Shown one piece after another: positions 33,642 to 45,818 of a stretch of 64,000 nt of DNA (position 1 is its first letter; the number at the start of each line of letters is the position of its first letter). The stretch is from Acorus gramineus. Lineage: Eukaryota > Streptophyta > Magnoliopsida > Acorales > Acoraceae. The stretch is taken from contig CM060848.1 of NCBI GenBank assembly GCA_030737835.1, positions 8,484,118 to 8,548,117 of the forward strand. Reading direction: 5' to 3'. The notes below the pieces were generated by a model. That model was not told where the DNA came from, searched no databases, and saw nothing but the letters and a program-made list of their open reading frames with translations. Both the position numbers and the translations under genes were made by a program.

Positions 33642-35182
33642 CACGCACGTGGGAATTTTATTTTTTTGGTGGTTGGTGGTTAGGGTAGAGAATCCCTCTA
33701 CCCAAGTAGGTAAAGGATTGATTGAGGTTTGGATGATTCAAATGTGTCACAGCTCATATATTGTGGAGCTTTTTATTTATTTTTATTTACACGCTGTGTT
33801 TGTGGTTGAATTATTTTTATGTTTTGATTTTTTTTTTTTTTCAGTAAGGATGTTTTGTTTTTTTGTTGGTGAATATATTTTTTTCTTTCCATTTGGGTAT
33901 ATGTAATTTGATTTTTTAGGGAATTTCTTTTACATTGAAATTTTTTTCTAGAAAATGAAAATCATTTCCAATGTTTGGTTGTAATGAAATTATTTTACAT
34001 TAATAAATTTTATTACAAGAATTGTTCTTGCATTACCTTTATTCAAAACAAAGATACCTACACTATTTTACCTTACTCATGGAAAATGTTTAACATAAAA
34101 AAAGTTCAAGTACTATTGTAAACCCGAATTTCAAAATAAAATTTAATTTTAATTTTAAAATTTTAATTTAAATTTCAAAGTGAGATCAAACTAAAGTATG
34201 TATGAGATATTTAGATTTCCTATAGTTACTTTGGGTTATTTCAGAGATAAATCTGATGGGTTAAATTTACATTGGACATATTTTTTAAATTTTTGAATTT
34301 TGATTTTTAGTTAATAATAATAAACTTCATACAAAAATTTAAAACATATTTCATTATTTATTAATATTTTTTAATTTAGGTGTTAAATAATTAAATATAT
34401 GTGACGATGTTTAAATAGTATATTACATAGGGGTAGTCAAGTCATTGTACTTTTTAAAATTATGAAACATGAATTTTTTAGTTAAAATTTAAAAATTGAC
34501 TGATTTGGGTATTTCTAACTTTTTAAAAAAAGTTTGGATATTTTCTCTTAAAAAAATTCATGAAAAAACGTTTTTAGTTACAAAAACTCCTATTTATGGG
34601 ATATCAAACCTAATTTATGAGATATATAAATCATTTTATATATTTTTCCATACCTATATCCTAAAATCTCTCTAATTCAAATCAGAATATTAATCATAAT
34701 TCAAAAAATATGTTAAGATTTAATTAAATCTAGATAATTTAAAGGTTTTGCATTTTATTTTCAAACCTCAAGCCTAACAACCCAATGGTTTCCATATAAT
34801 TTCAAAATTATATTAAAATTTATTATAAGGACATATTATAATATCATATAACATAATTTTTAAAATTTACAATATCTAATTTATATTCAAAATTATTATT
34901 AAACTATATAAATAATCATTTAAAATTTTAGAAAATATCATTTAATTCAATGAAATGTATTTTTACATTTTTTAAATGTAAATTTTTTTTTAAAATATTT
35001 AAATATATAATATCCATGAAAAAAAGAAGATGCATAGAACTTTTGAGAAGCTTTTCAAAAATATGGAGTTTTTAATCCTTGGAAAACGGCGTACTCGTTT
35101 TTTTCCATCCCTCCCAAACATCCTTATATAATTATTTTTCCTGAAAAGTAGAGTTTTCAGTCACTTTTACATTGCAAAAAAC
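33642..35182. other. Downstream flank of DUF295 gene 2, AT-rich
   Basis: Likely 3' untranslated region first, then AT-rich intergenic DNA. No gene or element end is supported. Confidence 0.45.
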
Positions 35183-37856
35183 GGGATGAGAAGCTTTGTT
35201 TTTACATAACACAGAACCTCTATTTTGGCGTATGAGTGGACGACGCGTGGCGGGGAGATCACGTGAGCGCAGGTGAGGAAACTTGACGGAAGACACTCTC
35301 AACCTTTTCGTTTGCATCCGTCAGTTCCTCTAATTTGAATCATATATAAAAAAAAAACCCTATTCATATAAAAAAGAAAAAGAAAAACCAAAATAAAAAA
35401 CCCTGTTCACAACCACTCCTGATTTTGCCCCCTCCCCCTCTTGGCCTCCCCGACGTCGTCGCCCCTCAGTCCTGACGTTGTCGCTGCTTCGTACACCCCT
35501 CCAGTGAGCTGGATTTGGGCTTGGGTTTTTTGTGATTTTTTTTTTTGTGGGTTTAATTTGTAGATTTCATATGAGTTTGTAGGCCTGATGTGGGTTTGTA
35601 GATTTGATATGGATTTGTAGATCTGGTATGGATTTATAGATCTCATATGGGTTTTGAAATCCTTTTTTTTTTTTTTTGGATTTGTAGATCTGTTTGGTAC
35701 GGATTTGTATGGAAGAGGAGGAATCCGTGTGGAAAATTTGTTTACTTGGTCTCGGACACAAGATTGACTTGATCAAAGTCCCAACTATTTTATTGTTTGA
35801 AACTTAGAGTTCAAATTTCACCTTCAAATTTCTTTGTGGTTGCTTTGTTATATTAAATTAGAAAAACAATTTGGGTATTCATGAAGAATTTATAGACAGA
35901 GTATGAATCAGATCTTATAGTGTAATGTTTCCAAGATAATCAGATGAATCTTTGGTCAACATCATAATTTTTAGGGATTTTTTTTTGTTGAATTGAGATA
36001 TTGCTTAATTATTTGTTCAAATGAACATTGTTATTTTTTAGTAACTTGATATCAATTAATGATACCATATTGATTATTGGGAGGAAAAGAAAATGCAAAG
36101 TAATAGGGATTTGTTGAAATGATGAACAAGAATTTTGAAGTGCGTGCTCTAGATCTGATTTTTTTTTTACACAGACAGCATTGGGATTGTCATCATGTTG
36201 TTGGTTGCATGATCACACTTATTCCTTTATTTAGAAGTACAATTGTGGCATCCAAGCATACTGAAAAACAATTTAAATTCAACATACATGTTTCATATGA
36301 TATTATATATCTTTATTGAACAATCTTAGTAGTTGTATTTCTCTATTCTCTCTTGATTTAATGCCAATGTATAGTTATGTTCTAAATTATGTCATTTTCT
36401 TATAGGTAAACATTGATATTAATATGGAAAGAGACAATTCAGAAGGATGCTTTTACGTCCAACTTGTCCACTCATCAAATCCAAAACTGTTTTTGGTGCT
36501 AACCTTGACCTATCTACGATATCAACCTAAGCATCTTGAGCCTTATCTATTTTTCTATGAGACCTCAAATTATGACACAAATAGGTATTTACAAGATCAT
36601 GATTGTGGTCTTGTTCAAATTTAGTGACACTCTAAGCAGCAGAAGACTGATAATTAATAACCATATGTGTCTCACATCTTGTTCTTGTATCAGACTGTGG
36701 GTGCAAGACTTTTCGCTTATCAACTCCTTTCCTCATTTCTTTAGAACAACAAAATTTTTGCTTTCTCACTAAGCCATTGGACTACAATATGTCATTTCTT
36801 CGGATGCTAAATCTAACAGATCTTGCAAACTCACGAACAAAATTCTTTGTTCATCATTTCAACAAATCCATGTTGCTTTGCACTTTCTTTTCCTCCCAAT
36901 AATCAATATGGTATCATTAATTGATATCAAGTTACTAAAAAATAACAATGTTCATTTGAACAAATAATTAAACATTATCTCCATTCAATAAAAAAAAATC
37001 TCTAAAAATTATGATGTTGACCAAAGATTCATCATTAAAATCATTAAAATTCTGGAAACATTACACTGTAAGATCTAATTCATACTCCGCCTATAAATTC
37101 TTCATGAATACTCAAATTGTTTTTCTAATTAAATATAACAAAGCAACCACAAAGAAATTTGAAGGTGAAATTTGAACTCTGTGATGACTCAATTTGTGAT
37201 ATGCATAGAAATCAAACATGTGAAAATCCAACACAATTGTTTCCAACAATAAAATGGCTGGGACTTTGATCAAGTTAGTCTTGTGTCTGAGACCAAGTAA
37301 ACAAATTTTCCACACGAATTTGTCATCGTCTTCCACTTACATAGATAAAAATCAGATCTACTTTTCCATACCAAACTGATCTACAAATCCAAAAAAAAAA
37401 AAAGGATTTCAAAACCCATATGAGATCTACAAACCCATATCAAATCTACAAACCCACATCAGAACTACAAACTTATTGTAAATCTATACAAATTAAACCC
37501 AGAAAAAATCACAAACAAATACCCAATGCCCAAACCCAGCTCACCGGAGGGGTGCAGGAGGTGGCGACGGCGTAGAGGAGGCCAAGAGGGGGAGGGGGCG
37601 AAATCAGGGGTGGTTGTGAACAGGTTTTTTTTTATTTTGGTTTTTCTTTTTTTATATGAACATGGTTTTTTATTTTGGTTTTTCTTTTTTTTTATATGAT
37701 GCAAATGAGAGGAACTAACGGATGCAAATGGAGGGGTTGAGAGTGTCTTCTGTCAAGTTTCCTCACGTGCGCTCATGTGATCTCCTTGCCATGCGTCGTC
37801 CACTCATACGCCAAAACAGAGGTTCTTTGTTTCATAAAAACAAAGGTTCCCATCCC
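35183..37856. mobile_element. Foldback / long-TIR element, Mutator-like
   Basis: Two inverted arms of nearly 1 kb (about 35183-36150 and 36815-37856) start with GGGATGAGAAGCTTTG and, complemented, GGGATGGGAACCTTTG. Matching blocks run inward in order, such as GGCGTATGAGTGGACGACGC, then the ACAACCACTCCTGATTT block, then ATGATACCATATTGATTATT. The flanks GCAAAAAAC and GAAACAAAT agree at 6 of 9 positions, weak support for a 9 bp duplication. The middle of about 660 bp has no recognisable transposase. Best read as a non-autonomous long-TIR Mutator-like or foldback element. Confidence 0.75.
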
Positions 37857-38635
37857 GAAACAAATGGACCCTTAGGTGAAAAACTATATGTAGTCATCAT
37901 TTTGTGTGTTGTTTTTGGTTGAATGATTTCTCCTCAATGTTAATGTTTAACCCAAATGATAGTGATTGATAAAGCTCGATTGGGTTGGTCAATGATAAAG
38001 AAAATTTTAATCAATATAAATATATTTTTGTTTTCGTTTAAACCACCGCTAGTAATTGAGGGGGCCCATATACCCCCATCAAATGAGAACCCCACCCCTA
38101 TTAATTAAAAAAATAAAAAATGTGTGTTTATGTGGAAACAATGGGAACCCACCCCTACACCTATGAATTTTAGACCAAATTCAATATCAACCAAGTATTC
38201 GATCTCAAAATCAAACTCCCACAATTTGATCAATATTGAGCAAACTCAAAACAAATTCATCAATTTTGACTCCAAATCTAAACACCCACAAAAAAAAATC
38301 TTAAAATAAAGATTGAGCCAAATCAATTCCAACCTCAATCAAACGTTCAACATCCAAAAAAATTGTTGCAGAAGATACCTTTTCTTGTAGTGCTTGTTGG
38401 ATAATCAACAATGGATAGACTGTTATTGTTAAGGCAAAGAAGTAGTTAGGTTGATCTCGCTTAGTGGTCGCCCCACCCTAAAATGTTTTTCAAGTTTTCA
38501 GAATGGAGCCGTGATGAGTTGGAGGGAAACAAAGGAAGACAGAGAGAGAATGAGAGAAGAAAGAAAGAGAGGAATCGAGAAGGCAGTGGTTGGTGGTGCC
38601 AGTGTATGGAGAGTGAGGGCATGGGTGGATGAGGT
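37857..38635. other. Intergenic sequence before the LTR nest
   Basis: Mostly AT-rich, with an A/G-rich GAGAGAATGAGAGAAG stretch near 38540. No gene can be supported. Confidence 0.4.
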
Positions 38636-39078
38636 TGTAACGACTATGGTTTCCTAGTCGTTTCTTGATTTTTGTGCATTGGGTCATATTCTTATAGGGG
38701 TTTGGAGGATTTATATATCTCCAATTTCAGAAGTTAAGGTATGGTTGGAATCCTTGTTTTGTTGGCTTTTCAACGCTTTTTACGGATCATGAATCGAATG
38801 AGTATCGATCAAGTTATAGCCGTGTTTATGTCTTGTGCGCAGCTGGCCTGGGAAAAAAAAACTGTCCAGAGGTGGCTACTTGAAAGTAGCCGTCTCTCCT
38901 CTAACGGCTCATTTTAAGTAGCCGTCGGACACCTGCGCCTAGAAGTGCAGAAATTTAGGGATTTGATAGAACTGCCGAATATTTGATTATTTTCTTCGAG
39001 GGCAAGTCTATGCACGTGTTTTCCCCTATAAATAACCAACTTTGGTTGCCCTAGGACCCCATTTGAAAACCTAATTCG

Positions 39079-39082
<4 letters not shown>

Positions 39083-39128
<46 letters not shown>
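39083..39128. repeat. (CT)23 microsatellite
   Basis: An uninterrupted CT run in the probable transcribed leader of the outer LTR. The nested element's LTRs carry GA runs at about 40890-40920 and 44318-44342. Confidence 0.92.
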
Positions 39129-39134
<6 letters not shown>

Positions 39135-40203
39135 ATCAAACCCTAAAAGGGGTCTTTTGGGTGATTTTTGAAAGGAAATCCTTGTGGATCAAGGTGGGTC
39201 CCTTTTACTTCGTTTTTTTTTTTATGATATTAAGGTTTTAGTTGCTGTTAATCACCAATGATGGGTTCATCCCGGGGTGATTTGGATTCTTGTGTGTTTT
39301 TGGGTTTTCCTTCATCATTATTTCATGATTTTATGTGATATCGATTGATTTTGGATCTTGATGTTATGTTAATTCATTGATGACCTTTTTAAGATGTTTT
39401 TTCAAGATTTACATGCTGATTTGGAATAATTATACATAGATCATGGTTAAGGTTATTATTTTTAAAGGTAGAAAGCATGTTTAGGGTTTCTAATGTCTTG
39501 TTTTGAGTACCACCTTGCATGAACCCTAACCTCATATGTTTTCATCGCTGTTTTGATGAGTTTTATCATAGATCCTTGTTATTTATTGTATACATATTAG
39601 ATCGGTGGTTTTCAAGATTTTTCGGATGGATTATGTAAGCTTTTGATGCACAATTCATGGCTTTGCATGGATCTAGGGTTAGGAAGACATGATCTTCGTA
39701 TTGGATTTATTTATATCATAGATCTTGCTATCGTTATGATGTTTTCTGGTTTACATATTCAGATTTCATGATTTATGATTCGAGTTTTGTTGATTGAATT
39801 GATATTTGAATAGAAATCATGCCTAGCTCTACACAAACTCCACTCCACATGTATGATAGAAACATGTCTTAGGATACTTTATCATCATTTAATCCGCTAT
39901 TATATAATAAGGTAATACTATTTTGAGGTATGAAAGTATATGGTGTTAATATCACCATTTTTCAAATTTTTTATAGAGATTTCATCATTTTTTGATATTT
40001 TGATTTATCATCGAATCGATCATTTAGGGGATAAAACTTAAATGTTTTCAACGTGTTTTTATTTGTATTTCTTTATGAGAGGGAGTAGGTACGGGTTTTT
40101 GGATGTTTGGGTGGGAAGTCGGGGTCATTAGGGGCATATTTGTTTTTTTTTGGTCTGTCAGGGGGTGGCTACTTGAAAGTAGCTGTCGAAGACCAGGTGG
40201 CTA

Positions 40204-40885
40204 TGTAACAACTGCATATTTTATATAATTATTATTATATATAATTATATATTGAGAGAAATAATAATTTATTATTTTGTACAGTTGCTTAGGTCAAAAG
40301 ATTGGTATTTTATTTTCAATGGGCTTTAATAGAGGTTGTTAGCTTGTTAATTGGATCTGGGGACCCAGTTGTAATTATTAGATTTTGGGTTAGCCAGGGA
40401 AGGACCTGTTTGCAAATTTCAATTCTGTCTGGACCTATCCGAAATTGTCCCTCCGATTTTCCATATCAGAAATTTTAACAGCCCAGATTTTTAGAGATTT
40501 TGATTTCAAATTAACCCCTTTAAATACCCCTATTACCTTCCCCATTAACCCTAATTCGAGTTGAGATCTTGAGGCATTGTCATTGTCAATCTAGGTATGT
40601 TTCCTTCATCCCTTCTCTCTTGAATCTTTTATTCTTTTGGTTCTTGATCATGATCTTCTTAGTTTTCTTTTCTTTTCATGGTGGTTATGAGATTTGGGTT
40701 TTAGATCTTAGATTTGGATGGTTGTAATAGAGATTTATTATGATTGTGAAGATGATTAATTATTATTTGTTTTGGGTGATTGTGTTATGGAAGAATGTTT
40801 TTGATTGATTATCTTTTTATTTGGGTGTGGGAGAAAGAGAGAGAAGAGAGAGATGTGGGTATTGGAAGGAGAGGAAAAGAAGTTT

Positions 40886-40923
<38 letters not shown>

Positions 40924-42415
40924 AGTCGCCGGCGGGTCTCCGGCCGGCGGACCTCCGGACGGCGGCCGGCGGTGGGTCAGGAGGAGGAAGGGTGATGGTT
41001 GTGGTGATGGGTTTGAAGTTTCCATGGTTGGGTAGAAGAGGTAGATGAAGGAGGAAGGAGAAGAAGATGAAGGAAGAAGAAAGGAATATATGGGTTTGGG
41101 TTGGTCCAGAATTTCTGGACAGTGGGCCTGGGCCCAACCCGACTGGCCCGTGGACCAGTGGGTCTTGGGCTTTGAGTGTTCTGGAATTTTTGGTTTTTGT
41201 TGGGCAATGGTTCTAGGTCCAACCAGATTGGCCCATAAACCAGTGGGTTCTAGAGGCCCATTGTCCAGTGTGGGCTATTGGAATAAATGGGTTAGAATAA
41301 ATGAGAGGTTTAATAATATGGCTTTTCAATTTATTTTTATTTTTATTTATTAGAATTATTATTCTATTTCAGGAGTTTCGTATTCGGATTAGCCCGATAT
41401 TGTGTCACACATATTGTCGTTGAATCGGAGGTGAGTGGACTTGAGTTTCATATGTAGTTTCAAAAGAATATATTATGTATTCATGCTAGGACCATCTATT
41501 TTGTGGAATATAACTGCTAGTTTCGAAATAAAAATATGAGCATGCTTTTGTTGATATATGCATCATTATTGGTTTGTATTTTGAGATCGTACATGCTCTG
41601 TCTTTTCATGGTTTGAAGATATGATAGGTTATCAATGCATCCATTCCGTCTAGGTGGCTCAGTCTTGGTGGCCAACGTCTAGGTGGGCGTACGTCTACGT
41701 GGCCAGGTCCGAGAACGTAGGACCCAAGTCTTTGTGGCTATGTCTACGTGGCCATGCCTGTGAAAGGCCCCGCGAGCTAGGTGCTGCGAAGACGGACATG
41801 CGTGTTCGTGGTGTTGCATGCATCATGTTGGATAGGATTGTGCATATGTATATATTATTGCATGTCTTAGTGGCCTTGTTGTATATTTATTTTCTTGATA
41901 TATTACATGTCTGTGTAGACATATTACGATATTGATATTTTGAATATAAATGTACTAACGGGATGATGATGGTCCATTCACTGAGCGTGTTGTAGCTCAC
42001 CCCTCCTTTTCCCCTTTCAGATTTGAGGATCGAGTAGTAGCGTTGTGAATCTCGAAGGCGTTAGCAAGATCAAGTTTGGGTCGTCATCCTTTATCGTCTA
42101 GCTTTGCTTTCATTAGGGTGAATAAAGCTTTTCTTTGGCATGTAGTAGACTTTCCTTAGCTCTATCAGCAAAAACCGTAGAGATTGTTACGTTTAATAAT
42201 TATTATGTGTGTAATCATCCAAACTTGGGATGAATTATTGATAGATCCTGGTGATGTCTTAAGTAATAAGTTATTAGTGTAGTTTAAATTATTATTTAAT
42301 TATGCTTGGTTGAATAACGGTTAATTTTCTTAGATTACTCTGAGATTCGAGGTTTATGTCACGTAGCGCACCGTCTTTCTTGCCTAATATGGGTGGCTGA
42401 CTCGGGGGCGTTACA
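40204..42415 (+). repeat. 5' LTR of the TR-GAG element
   Basis: TGTAACAACTGC ... GGGGGCGTTACA. Landmarks: donor CTAG|GTATGT at 40595, acceptor TATTTCAG at 41372, a 58 nt block 41373-41430, donor GAG|GTGAGTGG, hairpin module 41975-42006, acceptor CCCTTTCAG at 42020. Short tandem words of the GTCTAGGTGGC type occupy about 41649-41705. Confidence 0.92.
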
Positions 42416-42418
42416 GAG

Positions 42419-42436
42419 TGGTATCAGAGCCTAGGT
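42419..42436 (+). other. Primer-binding site (initiator-Met tRNA)
   Basis: TGGTATCAGAGCCTAGG lies a few bases after the 5' LTR, the standard complement of the 3' end of plant initiator methionine tRNA. It fixes the orientation of this element and, by shared LTR ends, of the other LTRs. Confidence 0.9.
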
Positions 42437-42537
42437 TTTTCCTGTTAGGGCTAGGGAATAGGAATAGAAGACATAAGCTTGCATGCATATAGGACACGTT
42501 CTAACTGTGCGTTGCTTCATAATAGGAGAAACAGAAG

Positions 42538-43608
42538 ATGGCAGGAAACCTCAACGCTTTACGTCAGGATCTTCAAACCCTGACCGATTTGGTGGCACAG
42601 TCAATTCGACATCAGAATGACATGACGTTGCGTCGTTTGGGTGAGAATCAAAACCAGCCAGAGCAATTGGTGATGCGGTTCAAGAAGATGGATCCGCCAA
42701 TGTTTCAAGGTGTTGGCACCAATCCGTTGGCCCCAAAGCATTGGATCACCGAGCTAGAGCAAATCTTCAAGTCGATGCAGGTGACAGATAGCCGACGTAT
42801 CCTCTTAGCGGCTCATCAATTACGAGGAACTGCTATCCAATGGTGGAACGTTCATCAACAGTCCCTAAACCGTGGGATTGAGCTGCTCACTTGGGAGGAA
42901 TTCGTGGAGATGTTCTACAAGAAGTATTTCCCTCCTGCGGAGCGCGATCGCATGGTTCAAGCATTCTTAGAGCTTCGCCAGACACAAGACATGACGGTGG
43001 CCCAATACGAGGAGAAGTTCTTGGAGTTGTCAATTTTTGCACCCCAGTACATTCAAATCGAGAGTGAGAAGTGTCGGCGCTTCCAAGAAGGGCTAAGGAG
43101 CGACATTCGACATAGAATACGGAACCTTCGAATTCGCGTCTATGAAGAATTGAAGGATTGTGCATTGGTCACAGAGCAAGATTGTGATGAATGGATCAAG
43201 GAACGTCAAGCACGAAACAAAAGGAAGGATGAGCGATCATCGGAAGAGAACCACGGGTCGATCAAGCGTCAAAGAAGGGAATCATCTGAACATGATGCTG
43301 GACACGGTCGTGGGAGCAACGGAAAGATCATGTGTTACAACTGTAGGGAGTATGGACACAAGTCGATCGAGTGTCCCCAAAGGCGATTCGATAGTCGTGC
43401 ATGCTACAATTGCGGCAAGCTTGGACATCGTCAAGCAGAATGCATCGAACCAAAAAAGGAGCGCGGTGGAGCTCAAGTCGAACAAAACATTCAATCTACA
43501 AAGGGTGGTCAAGACACAACGGGTTTGAACCAGCCACGTGGAAAAATCAATGCCCTTTCTATCAGTGACCTGCACAATACTCGTGAGGTTTTTCAAGGTA
43601 CGTTTTGA
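42538..43608 (+). CDS. gag: Gag polyprotein of the TR-GAG element
   Basis: One open frame of 356 residues. Residues about 45-225 form the retrotransposon gag domain (capsid-like), with the typical W-I-T-E-L-E-Q-I-F, A-x-x-L-R-G-T-A-I-Q-W-W and F-x-x-M-F-Y-K-K-Y-F-P blocks. A basic linker follows, then two CCHC zinc knuckles, C-Y-N-C-R-E-Y-G-H-K-S-I-E-C and C-Y-N-C-G-K-L-G-H-R-Q-A-E-C, at about 262-302, which bind RNA. The frame stops shortly before the purine tract, so there is no room for pol. It would make the particle shell for its own RNA while enzymes come from a related element. Confidence 0.93.
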   Translation: MAGNLNALRQDLQTLTDLVAQSIRHQNDMTLRRLGENQNQPEQLVMRFKKMDPPMFQGVGTNPLAPKHWITELEQIFKSMQVTDSRRILLAAHQLRGTAIQWWNVHQQSLNRGIELLTWEEFVEMFYKKYFPPAERDRMVQAFLELRQTQDMTVAQYEEKFLELSIFAPQYIQIESEKCRRFQEGLRSDIRHRIRNLRIRVYEELKDCALVTEQDCDEWIKERQARNKRKDERSSEENHGSIKRQRRESSEHDAGHGRGSNGKIMCYNCREYGHKSIECPQRRFDSRACYNCGKLGHRQAECIEPKKERGGAQVEQNIQSTKGGQDTTGLNQPRGKINALSISDLHNTREVFQGTF

Positions 43609-43630
43609 ATTTAGAGGACTAAATTCCTAT

Positions 43631-43643
43631 AAGGGGGGAAGAA
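43631..43643 (+). other. Polypurine tract
   Basis: AAGGGGGGAAGAA directly before the 3' LTR, the plus-strand priming site. Confidence 0.85.
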
Positions 43644-44310
43644 TGTAACAACTGCATATTTTATATAATTATATATTGAGAGAAATAATAATCTATTATT
43701 TTGTACAGTTGTTTAGGTCAAAAGGATTGGTATTTTATTCCCAATGGGCTTTAATAGAGGTTGTTAGCATGTTAATTGGATCTGGGGACCCAGTTGTAAT
43801 TATTAGATTTTGGGTTAGCCAGGGAAGGACCTGTTTGCAAATTTTAATTCTGTCTGGACCTATCCGAAATTGTCCCTCCGATTTTTCCATATCAGAAATT
43901 TTAACAGCCCAGATTTTAAGAGATTTTGATTTCAAATTAACCCCTTTAAATACCCCTATTACCTTCCCCATTAACCCTAATTCGAGTTGAGATCTTGAGG
44001 CATTGTCATTGTCAATCTAGGTATGTTTCCTTCATCCCTTCTCTCTTGAATCTTTTATTCTTTTGGTTCTTGATCATGATCTTCTTAGTTTTCTTTTCTT
44101 TTCATGGTGGTTATGAGATTTGGGTTTTAGATCTTAGATTTGGATGGTTGTAATAGAGATTTATTATGATTGTGAAGATGATTAATTATTATTTGTTTTG
44201 GGTGATTGTGTTATGGAAGAATGTTTTTGATTGATTATCTTTTTATTTGGGTGTGGGAGAAAGAGAGAGAAGAGAGAGATGTGGGTATTGGAAAGAAGAG
44301 GAAAAGAAGT

Positions 44311-44347
<37 letters not shown>

Positions 44348-45818
44348 GTCGCCGGTGGGTCTCCGGCCGGCGGACCTCCGGACGGCGGCCGGCGGTGGGT
44401 CAGGAGGAGGAAGGGTGATGGTTGTGGTGATGGGTTTGAAGTTTCCATGGTTGGGTAGAAGAGGTAGATGAAGGAGGAAGGAGAAGAAGATGAAGAAGAA
44501 GAAAGGAACATATGGGTTTGGGTTGGTCCAGAATTTCTGGACAGTGGGCCTGGGCCCAACCCGACTGGCCCGTGGACCAGTGGGTCTTGGCTTTGGGTGT
44601 TCTGGAATTTTTGGTTTTGTTGGGCAATGGTTCTAGGCCCAACCAGATTGGCCCATAAACCAGTGGGTTCTAGAGGCCCATTGTCCAGTGTGGGCTATTG
44701 GAATAAATGGGTTAGAATAAATGGGTGGTTTATTAATATGGCTTTTCAATTTATTTTTATTTTTATTTATTAGAATTATTATTCTATTTCAGGAGTTTCG
44801 TATTCGGATTAGCCCGATATTGTGTCACACATATTGTCGTTGAATCGGAGGTGAGTGGACTTGAGTTTCATATGTAGTTTCAAAAGAATATATTATGTAT
44901 TCATGCTAGGACCATCTATTTTGGGAATATAACTGCTAGTTTCGAAATAAAAATATGAGCATGCTTTTGTTGATATATGCATCATTATTGGTTTGTATTT
45001 TGAGATCGTACATGCTCTGTCTTTTCATGGTTTGAAGATATGATAGGTTATCAATGCATCCATTCCGTCTAGGTGGCTCAGTCTTGGTGGCCAACGTCTA
45101 GGTGGGCGTACGTCTACGTGGCCAGGTCCGAGAACGTAGGACCCAAGTCTTTGTGGCTATGTCTACGTGGCCATGCCTGTGAAAGGCCCCGCGAGCTAGG
45201 TGCTGCGAAGACGGACATGCGTGTTCGTGGTGTTGCATGCATCATGTTGGATAGGATTTGTGTGCGTGTGTATATATATTATTGCATGTCTTGGTGGCCT
45301 TGTTGTATATTTATTTTCTTGATATATTACATGTCTGTGTAGACATATTACGATATTGATATTTATGTACTAACGGGATGATGATGGTCCATTCACTGAG
45401 CGTGTTGTAGCTCACCCCTTTCAGATATGAGGATCGAGTAGTAGCGTTGTGAATCTCGAAGGCGTTAGCAAGATCAAGTTTGGGTCGTCATCCTTTATCG
45501 TCTAGTTTTGCTTTCATTAGGGTGAATAAAGCATTTCTTGGCATGTAGTAGACTTTCCTTAGCTCTATCAGCAAAAACCGTAGAGATTGTTACGTTTAAT
45601 AATTATTATGTGTGTAATCATCCAAACTTGGGATGAATTATTGATAGATCCTGGTGATGTCTTAAGTAATAATTTATCAGTGTAGTTTAAATTATTATTT
45701 AATTATGCTTGGTTGAATAACAATTAATTTTCTTAGATTACTCTGAGATTCGAGGTTTATGTCACGTAGCGCACCGTCTTCCCCGCCTAATATGGGTGGC
45801 TTATTCGGGGGCGTTACA
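43644..45818 (+). repeat. 3' LTR of the TR-GAG element
   Basis: Direct copy of 40204-42415 with few differences. The hairpin module is at 45390-45420. Confidence 0.92.

Larger units (their letters stand above)
40204..45818 (+). mobile_element. TR-GAG retrotransposon, Ty3/gypsy-like, gag only
   Basis: Two LTRs of about 2.2 kb (40204-42415 and 43644-45818) bracket a 1.2 kb interior holding one gag frame and no protease, reverse transcriptase or integrase. Perfect 5 bp target duplication GGCTA at 40199-40203 and 45819-45823. Primer-binding site at about 42419 and purine tract at about 43631-43643 are both present. The LTRs are very similar, so the insertion looks young. It looks whole for the non-autonomous TR-GAG class known from plants, which depends on a partner for enzymes. 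It is inserted in an older solo LTR. Confidence 0.93.

Noticed and set aside
39083-39128. Short regular repeats considered as a CRISPR-like array
   Set aside because: A simple dinucleotide run in a plant LTR; no spacer-repeat structure anywhere in the window.
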